DNA of 64,000 nucleotides from Aquilaria yunnanensis. Taxonomy: Eukaryota; Streptophyta; Magnoliopsida; Malvales; Thymelaeaceae. The stretch spans positions 29,424,001 to 29,488,000 of the forward strand of contig CM077597.1 in NCBI GenBank assembly GCA_039654915.1, written 5' to 3'. A program made the position numbers and the translations under genes. The notes under the pieces are model-generated. The model was not told the DNA's origin, did not search any database, and saw only the letters and a program-made list of their open reading frames with translations. Of this stretch, positions 54,761-64,000 are shown in pieces (the stretch's first letter is position 1; each line of letters starts with the position of its first letter).

Positions 54761-56886
54761 TTTCCTCTGTGAAAAACAACCATTACTAAAGCTAAAACAT
54801 AGGAACTTGAGCGCAATTGTACCTATACTACACTGGCACTATTAACTACTAAGAAGGACATTTAACTAGGTAGGTGACTACCTTATCTTGTGGCTACTTA
54901 TGAATCATCTCTCAGCTGGTCGCAGTGACCTTTTCCTCATAGACGCTCATTAGAAACTATCTCAAAGGTTCAGTGTAAAACCTTCTCTTTCTGGCATCAT
55001 TTGGCCATTTTTGACCTGATAGTTCAATGCTTTACTAACTTGCTGGGATTAACTCAAAGCAACAAGTGATTCCCACAACTTCCTTGGTTCAACTCGGGAC
55101 TTAGTCCTTTACCTACTCAACTACCTCACTAGTTGAGTCTCTTCTTCCACCTGTCACCTCGGTGGCCTTCAACTTCATTTAATTATAGGATGACAACCTC
55201 AGGTCACCGGATGTACCCTAGTATATAATGGAAATCATCCTTATTGGTCATGTTCTCTTGCCACCTTTCAGTAGTCAAGCCGAACCCTAGCAATGACTCT
55301 ATTCTTTTTAGTTCTACCCTGGGGTATATGATTAACAAATGAATAAATTTATCCATCCATTTACCCCCGGATGAGTTCCCTACTCTTTGCTTCTTCTATA
55401 TTCACCCCCTACATTCCAAGGTTAGAAATGAAATTAAAATTTACCTACATACCTTCTCGGCGTTAGACTATATTGCTTCGTTACTCGGCTATCCTAAGGA
55501 ACTCATCCATTCAACTAGCCAGTCTTTTGTTACCAACTAGGCTGACCGAAATTAACTTTTGATAGAAGGCAACCTATAAAACCTTAGAACATTTCCAATT
55601 TATGGCATTTAGGCTTTTAATTGTGTGGGTTCATGCACTAGAAAATGAGTCTAAGGATTCTAGGTGTCGCTCCAACTCTTGGTGCATTCATGGGTCCTAA
55701 TGCACTTGGCTCACCCTTAGGACCATTAAAAAATACTACCCACTAAGCCAAACAAAACTATGTTAGTACATTGAAGCCAGAAATTACTAAGGGAACAAAC
55801 AAACTACTAGTAAAAGGTTTGAGACTTAACATATATTAGCCACTTACTACTCATGAGTTAACTATGGCTCCTCATTGCATCCGGCTGGCAGGTGCCTACT
55901 ATGACCACTTTACTAGTTGAAGTAAAACTTGAACTATTGCTCTAGTGTACTAGGCCAACTTCCTATGGTAACTACTATGAGGGACAAACTTCCTAGACTA
56001 GTCATAGCTTGACCAGGCCTGCACTTAACACTTGTCCAAGGATCACTCGGACCATTGGTAATTATTTCCTAGGTGTAAGGCTTCGAGCCATGCTCTTTGC
56101 ACCTTGGGACTAAGCCTCTTTTCTTTATGATCCATTCTTGCTTTTTAGTCCTTAGCCAACTTTTACCCTATGGTCGTATTGCCCATGCTCATAGTAGGTT
56201 GGGTGAGCCAACCTTCACCTTGCCATTTTATGCCTCTAGCTCCTCTATCCCTCGTTTGAAGCTAATGGGTCCTCGACCACTCACTAATGGCCCACATCGA
56301 TGATCTTGGAATACTTCTACAACACTAACATAAGTGCATTGTGGTTTTGGTCCTAAGTTCCTACTATTGTTGAAAAAGGTATGAGAGTGCTCTACTTCAC
56401 TTTATGGCCTACATGACCAAGTGCTTGCCACTTTCATCAACACATCCTCAGCTTCTTTTTGGTACTCTAACCTGTCAACAATCGATGCGTTCAACCTTTG
56501 GAACTTCAGGTGTAATCCACCCATTCTGGTGGTACTCGCCATTTTTTAGGATTCCATGCCCTTTTAGTCCTACAGATCATATAGCCTACCTTATGTTTTA
56601 GGTTCAAAAATGGATTCCTAGGATGGTGGTCACCTCCCAACTACTTGTGCCAAGGTGTTGTCCTACCTTGGTGTAAGCCAAAACAACTAACCCAATTTTC
56701 CATACTAGACCACAAGGATCCGTTTCCAAACCACTAGCATCCAAACTGTACCTGACCTAGTTTTCAACAAAACAACCTGTAACGAAGGCTAGACGAAAAC
56801 TCAAAAATGTTGGTTAAGTACTAACTAACCAAACTCAAGGACAATCCACGAGATCTTAGTACCTAGCATCCATTGACCATGACCGA
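54761..56886. other. Non-coding, probably the internal region of a decayed LTR element
   Basis: No frame is convincing. It lies on the internal side of the tRNA-Met type PBS at 56887-56898, so it may be the internal domain of element H (non-coding, LARD-like) or unrelated old repeats. Confidence 0.4.
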
Positions 56887-59640
56887 GCTCTGATACCAAT
56901 CGACATGACCCCTTGTGGTGCTGCCCAAAAAGCCTATTAACATGTGTCCCATAATAGTCACAATTGGCTAACTGGTTAAATGCGCACTATTAAAACCTTC
57001 ATGCCTCTAGTTAATTAATCTTACTATGCAATCATGCATGAGTAAATGGTTTAATGACATTTCATTAAAATCGAACATCAAAACCATCAAAGCATACAAA
57101 GCATTCATGTGGTTAACAACATAAAATCAACTGCATGTGAACATCCAAGCATTAGAAGACTATCCTCAATCCCAAGAACGACTTTAGAGTTCACTACTCA
57201 TCCATGAACATCGGAGGTCAACAAGTGTACAAAAACTATACTCCAACAACATTAATGAGATCCACAACAAAGCTTCCACCTTAGAACAAACTCCCGGTGG
57301 CAAGCTACAAAAACCTTCCATTGTGCTTTACCAGCTTCTGTCGGCTAATAAATAACTATAGTTAGCATAATAATTTAACTAACAAGTGAACTACAAAACT
57401 ATAATCACAAGGATTCAATTAAGTAAAATACCTACTCGTCAGCAAGATCAACAACCCTCAATGGTTGTTGGATTCACAAATATAAAATTTGCGCAACACA
57501 AAGGGAGGAAGAATCTTTGATTCTCTATAAGGGATCCTTTAGCTTTCAAGAAAAATCCTGAGGACACACACATATATATAATATCCAATCTACTGTGAGC
57601 TTAAAATAATGTAAGGCTAAGCCTATGCACATAGCATTTTTGTCCCTTGGGACTTGTTCTCTACCTAGTCTTCCCACAAGCGTCATGCCATGTAGTGAGT
57701 TTTGGCCTCTAACTCGCTCCAAGTAAGCCTTAGCTTACTGATGCAATGAGCATAGCTCAGCCTTTAACCTTGCCTTGATTGTTGTACAGGTGAACATGGT
57801 GGACGTGTCTCACTTGAGTTCCAAAGAACTCACTAGGTGTACTAAGCCTCCACATAGTGCCCAAGCTATTAAGCTTACGTACGTCACTTGTGTAAAAAGC
57901 TTTTACCTTAAACACCTACCAAGAGTGCACTCAGTTTTCACTTGTGCCTTAAGTAAACTTGCCTGAGCTATAAGTGTACTAAACCTCTATTCATGGTGCT
58001 TCCTTATCCATCATTATGTGGTTCACCCTAATGGAGTGGCAATAAGCATGGTTGGAATCATAATTTCTAGGTTCCATGGAATCTATCTAGATGCTATAAG
58101 GTTCTTACATCAGGTCCCTGAACCTAAAGGCCCAACTACGCTCCCTATGATAGTGAGCGTTGCACAAAACTAATGGTGTGCTATTGTGGCCAATTAACTT
58201 GTTTTCCTTTATGGGTACATTTTTACTTTACAATTCCTTGAAAAACTCCTAGTTCATAGAAGAGTTTCGGATATCCAAAATTCCACCAGGTCATTTCAAC
58301 CTTTAGGCACCTTTAAGAAGCCCCTGAACCCTTTCAAAAACTCATTGGAAAAAGGTGTGTTTTGCTGGCGAATAAGCCATTGGGGCTTTAGTGGCACAGG
58401 CTAACCATTATGGTCTCCCCTCATATGCTTTAGGCACTGTAGTGCCAACCGACACCACAGCACTAGAGCCATATGCCCAGAACATGAAAATGGTGCACAA
58501 AGCACCTTGGAAGGCCTCCAATGGCTCCCAAACAAGCTAGGGATGCCTTCCTACTTTGCAAACCTCCAAAACACACTTCGTAGGCCACAATTCACCATTC
58601 ATTCTGAGCTAGCAACGCATACAAATGTCATACTAAGCTTGGAAACCTTATTAGTCCACCGTGAACATCTCTCTCCACAACTAATGTCAATCGTAAACTT
58701 CACAAGAATTCGACCATAATGATGCTATGAATGGCATCAAATGAGTAAAATCACAAATCTCTTACCTCAATTGCATATGATTTAGCAAGCATCAAGTACC
58801 ATAAGCCACTCAATACAAGCTTTAGGTTCCAAAGCAATGCAAGGTTCATGGCATTTAATTAACACCAATCCAACAAAACCCACGCTTTGAACAATTCAAG
58901 AAATAAGAGAATTCTAAAGGAGAAAGCTTACCACATGCACATCAACATGCCCAAGCTAGAAAAATGCCACTATGCTCCAAAACCAGGGAAATACATGAAA
59001 AACAAGCTTCAGTTGACTTGGGCACCACAAAAGCCTTCTAATTTCTTCAAGAAATCTTGAATTTGGAAGGATTTGAGCAAGAGATGGAAAGGAGAAAAAA
59101 GGTCTACACAAATTAGTTGGGAGTATGGGAGAATAGTGCCGAAACCAACCCTCATCACAAGTTATAAACCAACTAAGCTTTTCCCCTTCAAACATTTTTT
59201 AAACTTGCAAAAATACCCATTCCTTATATACTGCCGAAACCAACCCTTATCACAAGTTTTAAACCAACAAAGCTTCTCCCCTTCAAACTCTTTTTAAACT
59301 TACAAAAATACTTATTCTTCAAATAGTAACCAAAGGTTTAAACACTTAATTGAACCTTGATTAACTTGGCTTTTGGTTTGAAGAGCATAATTTTTACTCC
59401 CGGGACTTGTCCCGACCCTCCAAGGTATAAAATGATCATTTTGTCCCTGAGCAAACCTAGTGCCACAAACCACTCGAAACTAACCAACTCTTGAATAACT
59501 TGTTTGATTATGCTAACTCATTTCTAATTAAAGTATTTAAGTAAAAGATTTACAAACTTACCTTCCTCATTGACCTTTCCACTTGGATGGCTATAACATT
59601 ATTTTACATTGCACTTAAAACATATTTTGTCATGATTTCT
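56887..59640 (-). repeat. PBS and long LTR of element H
   Basis: The minus strand at 56898-56887 reads TGGTATCAGAGC, the perfect initiator tRNA-Met primer site. Right of it the LTR begins TCGACATGACC (inverted: GGTCATGTCGA, near the usual GGTCATGACA of Tekay-like LTRs). The LTR seems to run about 2.7 kb to near 59640; the outer end is uncertain. It includes a 95 bp tandem duplication (59138-59232 and 59233 to about 59327) starting GCCGAAACCAACCCT. There is no coding content. Confidence 0.55.
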
Positions 59641-59649
59641 AACACCATT

Positions 59650-61516
59650 CTTATAATCAAAAGTACCTTGATTAGGACTTTGTTGATCGCCTTTAAAAGT
59701 GCCTCAACCTTGTCCTTGAACTCTTTCATTCTTGGCTTATCACTTCTTATTTCACTGGACTAATTTTTCCTTGGATTAAGATTAGATTTTGGTTGAAACC
59801 TTGTGATGCCCAGAGGCATCTTCATTGGAAGACATCGTGACTTCGGGAGGGACTTCCTGAGAGGGAGAACGTCTAGAGCCTAGATTTCCCAGGGGAGTGT
59901 GCCTGTAAAACTCGTAAAAAAGGGTTAGGAGGTCCCCGGGATCTTTTTCCGGGGAGGAGCCTCTGACGCCCAAGTCAGTGTCCTGAGAGGTGAAAGAAGG
60001 GGAGCACTAAGAGGTTTAGCGGCCTTGCTTGTTTGTATTTTCTCAGGGGAAGAGGGTCAGATTTTGCCGTCCCTTGCCAGGGCCTGTTTCCTGGTATTTA
60101 TAGGAGTTCCTAGCCTGTTCAGATTATGACATGTGTTCGGTCGGATATTCTCTGTATTTCCAGGCATAGGGGACAAGTAGCAGTTTGCAGGCTCCTTGAG
60201 CCTTGAGCCGAGACAGGTCGTGACAAGACCTGGGTAGTGTCGGCGTGTCGGACCGTCGTTTGGGGCGACGTGTAGCGCCTATGGGCGACATGTAAGAGGC
60301 TCCTTAAATGCTCATGCCGTACTCCCGAGGTCCTCTGGGCGAGGTCGTTCTCTGGTACGGATGACCTTCTTCAGTAGTTATGCTTTGTAGTTCGGGAAGT
60401 CCCCTGGTTCGAGGGTTCCGCCTTCGGGGAAGTTCTCTCCTGCTTACAATAGCTGGTTCTTTATCCCCGAAGACGATCCGCTTGGTCCCCCGAGGGAGCT
60501 GGCGATACCTTTGAAACACCTAGCGTATTCAGCCGAAGTCCCGACTTCGTGGTATCTGACTTCGCTCCTTCCGAGGTCAGTGATAGTGCCTCTTTCGGGT
60601 GACACCAGGCTTCCCGACCATGTTTTCGTCAAGAAGTATGTTCTGAGAAAGGCGATAGCCCTTCGGCTATCACCTTGCTACTCATTTTCCTCTTCAATTG
60701 CTTCTCCACCTTGATGGCTATGTCCACCATGTCCTCTAACTTTACACAGGGATGCAAATAAACAAGATTTGCAATTTCAAGGTTTAACCCATGTAGGAAC
60801 CATGCCATTGCTTCTTCTCGATCTTCATCCATATTTGCTCTCATCAAAGTCACCTCCAACTCCTTACGATAATCATCCACTGACTTTAACCCTTTTGACA
60901 ACCTGTGAAGATTTTGGTGGAGCTCTCTTTGGTAGTAGTTTGGCACAAAACTCTCCCTATAACAGCCATCAATTCTCCCTATGTTTGAACAAGATTTTCA
61001 TTGTTTATTTACCTCAAGCTCACAACTAGCATCCACCAAGCAAGTGCATAATCAATGAACTCCAAAGTGGCAAGCTTTACCTTCTTATCTTCTAGATAGG
61101 TGTAGCATTCAAAGATCATCTCCACTTTGGCTACCCATTGAAGGAATGGTTTTGGATCACTTATACCCTTGAATTGTGGGATTTGTAACTTTATTATGTT
61201 TAGGTTTGGATCTTTTCTAGGCTACCCCTCACAGGTATCCTTGGTAGTGGTGGGTGATGGATGCTCTTAAGGTCCTCCTCATCATAGACTAGTGCATATT
61301 GGCTTGTAGTTAGGTCCCTCATTGGTGGCACTCATCTAGGGTTTCATCTTAAGATCCCTTTATTAGGAACTTGTTAAGAACATAATTCCTCCATTCTCTT
61401 TTCTTGCCTCTCCTACCTCCTTTCATTCTCCTCTAACTTGTCCAACAAAAGCTTGAATTGGAAGCATATATCTTGTAGAATGGAATCTTGCATGCTTTGG
61501 TTTGAATTCTTAGACA
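59650..61516 (-). pseudogene. Gag of a chromovirus-type gypsy element I, split by solo LTR E
   Basis: The start is ATG 61516 (MSKNSNQSMQDSI). The open piece 60946-60678 has YYQRELHQNLHRLSKG, DDYRKELEVTLMRAN, AMAWFLHGLNLEIANLV and LEDMVDIAIKVEKQLKRK. This is the retrotransposon gag core of gypsy chromoviruses. Solo LTR E then interrupts, and a trace resumes at 59803 leftward. Stops are frequent outside the core. No pol follows to the left, where the LTR of H begins. Confidence 0.75.
59804..60672 (-). repeat. Solo LTR E of the A/C/D family
   Basis: This 869 bp LTR is flanked by the perfect duplication CCTTG (59799-59803 and 60673-60677). The plus strand reads TGATGCCC to GGCTATCA, closest by eye to the LTR of copy A. 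The last 32 bases in element orientation contain an ATG (59835-59833) in the same place and frame as the gag start of A and C. It lies inside gag of element I. Confidence 0.93.
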
Positions 61517-62281
61517 TAGTGCCTAAATTCAAAAGTCCTCACAAACACTTGTTCCTCTCAATTGGTTAGTGGAAAGATGCTTATGCAACCAAATCTCTCA
61601 AGTTTTAAAAGAACTCACTTAAAGTGCACTAACACTTTTGAAATCTATCAAAACCTTTCAAATCCTTCTGAGAAAAAAAAAAAACAAAAAGGAAAATGAT
61701 GTGAAATGATGAAAACAAGATATTCTTGCAATAGAAGATTAAAAAGAATGAGGGAGAAAAACTAGGGTTCTAGTTAGAACTAGGGTTTTAGGTCAGCTAG
61801 GGTTTTTCCTTAAAAAAGAAAATTTCTTCCAACAAAATGTATTCCAACCTTTGAAAGATTGTTTTCTTGTGGTTTTACTTACTGGAGACAAAATTTCAAG
61901 CCTCAAGATTATTGCTTGCTGCAAAAGAAAACAAAGGCAATCAATTCTTGCGCTGTAAAGTATTGAAAGAATGAAACCTACAATAAGAGAATGAAACTCA
62001 AATAGAATAGAAATGAAATTATTGTTTGTATTTTTTTGGATATCTTGGATGCAAACACATTAACAAAAAGGTTGCAACACTCTTTGAAGGACTTACAAGA
62101 AGAAAGAACAAGAATGCCATAAGTAGGATGACTTTGAACACAAACAAGGGGATCTGGAAAAGAAAAAAACAAGATAGTTTAAGATGGATGAAATAATTCA
62201 ATAATGAATTGAAACAAAGCTAAATGAACAAAAAAGTATGATAGATTGGTCTTGTATTGGAGCTTGGGCTCTGATACTACT
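61517..62281 (-). other. Leader and PBS of element I
   Basis: There are about 750 bp of non-coding sequence between the gag ATG and a primer site at 62279-62268, which on the minus strand reads TAGTATCAGAGC (one base off the tRNA-Met site). A short T/A-rich tract lies near 61670-61690. Confidence 0.55.
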
Positions 62282-63331
62282 TGATGGATGTGTTATGTCC
62301 TAAGTAACTTCAAACTCCTCAAGAACCTTGCACTTTTCTTTATAGCTGACCAAGAATTGAAAAAATTTCATACGAGGAAAAGAAAGGAAGCTAGAAATAG
62401 ATTGGCTTGAGAGGAAGAAGTTAGAAGACATTTAACTATAAAAAATGGAGAGAAAGCACTAAACAATTTATAATCTTATTAATCTATTTTTGAATCATGA
62501 AATACTAGCCTTATTTAAAGTATTCTAAATTAGGGTAACCGGTCATGCAAAGTCAAAATGGACTAGGAGCATTAAACCTATCAAAAGTCCTAAACCTAGA
62601 TCAACTAGGGTCATAAAACACGTATTTAACACCTTTTATGTGTTTGCACCATATGGCATTTTAAATGTGCACCACAAATATGCTTCATAAACTAAAAATA
62701 GGTAAAACATACACAATAACTAGGAAAAACTTGGTAGAACCCTCCATGTGCCTAAGAAGGCTCCACATGGTTTTCGAGTGTGCCTCCTAGCTGTTATTAG
62801 GGCTAAAGCTTTTGCCTCTTAAGTGTAGGAAACTTCTCATTTTTTCTTCAACTTGCATTTACAATTTATTGATGAAAATGAATGATTTTGGCTCCTACAA
62901 ACCGTTTGACACATTAGGACGCTGTTTTGCATAATTGAGCTCTAAATGCTCCAAAATTAGTGTTTTGAGTGCTTCTTGTATGTCTTTGGGTCTCTTCCTT
63001 ATAATAAGTCTTGAATTGATCGCCAATGGATTCTTGTAAGTAATGGAAGCTTTTTGACCTACTGGGCCTCCATTACAAACCCTTTGGTCAGTTCAACCTT
63101 ATGCACATCTAACTTTGAATTAAACAATTCATGCTTAGAGAGTATTTTTAGAACTAAATAAACGAAACCTTAACAACTGCCCCTTACTAACTATTGTACT
63201 TAAGTAGCCTCCTTAGTATCTGTACAACACTTAAAGGTGAGTATTAGAGAATACTCAATAATGGATTCAGCACCTACAAGGGAAACTTGTGCAAGCATGC
63301 AAATACATACATAGATATATACAAACATATA

Positions 63332-63414
<83 letters not shown>

Positions 63415-64000
63415 AAGCAACCAACAAAGCATACAACAAAACATACAACAATCACAAACAAATATAACAATAATAATGCAATGAAATGCATGGATGGATG
63501 AGTGAAAGCACATGATAATGCACTTAGGATTTCCTTACATTTGAAGATGCTCTTAATAACTGTGAGCTTTTACGGCTGGGCTACTTCGACACTAGCCCAT
63601 ATATCCAATGCTAACATTTATACAACTCTATGAGGTCTTCCTCTGAGCATCTTAGAGCAAGCCATAACCTACTCAAGCCTTACCTGCATTTGATAGGCCA
63701 CTTAAAGTAAGTTTTTACTTACCTTTAACCTATTTGTTTCCCTTAACTTATTATGCAAGGTAGCCTTTTAATATAGTTTAGCTTATCCAAGCTTTTAGAG
63801 CTTAGCTTAGGCATTCTTAGTAGCTTACTTGCTAGACTACAAAGTTTGGTCGGGATTCTCTTAGGTTTTCTCTTCATGACCCAAAGGTCCAAGGCCTCTC
63901 ACTTGGGTCAATGAAGAGTCTGAAACCTACCTTAATCCCCATAGTGCCCTTTTTTCATCCTTGAGTACTTTAACCACCTTAGCCACCTTACTTTGTGCTA
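62282..64000 (-). repeat. Probable LTR of element I, running toward the window edge
   Basis: Beginning TGATGGATGTG right after the PBS, the sequence is non-coding, with an (AT)n tract of about 76 bases at 63335-63410. The outer LTR end was not found and may be beyond the window; part of this stretch may be other repeats or host DNA. Confidence 0.4.
63335..63410. repeat. (AT)n microsatellite
   Basis: An uninterrupted run of about 38 AT units, preceded by degenerate ATAC/ATAG units. Confidence 0.96.

Noticed and set aside
63200..63513. Overlapping ORFs with long Tyr-Ile runs on both strands
   Set aside because: They are translations of the (AT)n microsatellite.

Overview
The window is plant nuclear DNA, most likely from a dicot. 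It holds one clear host gene, a two-exon early nodulin-like phytocyanin at 16877-18272. Nearly everything else is layered transposable-element sequence: Ty3/gypsy LTR retrotransposons, a TRIM, Mutator-like and hAT elements, and AT-rich low-complexity DNA. I saw no bacterial operons, rRNA, tRNA or CRISPR. All coordinates were read by hand; repeat ends with matching target-site duplications (TSDs) are good to the base, and domain borders are approximate.

Left part (1-16800). Copy A (1-9168, minus, cut by the window edge) belongs to a Tat-lineage gypsy family. It has one long gag-pol frame (gag, protease, RT, two RNase H domains, integrase) and, tail to tail with it, a spliced antisense gene called aORF here. 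Next come a TRIM (9179-9743), a decayed older Tat-like element F (9744 to about 14990, minus) and, inside F, solo LTR B (13003-13884, TSD AAACC).

Middle (16800-32211). The phytocyanin gene is followed by three elements with inverted-repeat ends. K (18717-20161) carries an unrecognised GC-rich fragment and a nested hAT element. The second (20315-21533) is a Pack-MULE carrying a fragment of a host gene for a small PNRC-motif protein. The third (23355-24845) has no coding content that I can see. About 2.1 kb of T-rich then A-rich DNA follows, then a decayed chromodomain-type gypsy element G (plus).

Right part (32212-64000). Copy C (32212-52754, TSD TGTCT) sits in the 3' LTR of G. C is split twice: by a 2.49 kb LTR-like insertion J inside its second RNase H domain, and by copy D (42810-50252, TSD CCCCT, opposite orientation) inside its own aORF. 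D lacks most of gag, protease and RT but keeps an aORF. Beyond C lie the rest of G's LTR, an Athila-like 3' end, non-coding sequence, a long LTR (H), and a chromovirus-type gag (I) interrupted by solo LTR E (59804-60672, TSD CCTTG).

The most interesting system is the A/C/D family. Each copy has a multi-exon antisense gene (PF04195-like N-terminus, coiled-coil C-terminus) with introns at the same places. In C and D it also has its own conserved promoter with a G-box and a TATA box. In the same family the gag reading frame starts inside the LTR and runs through the primer-binding site.
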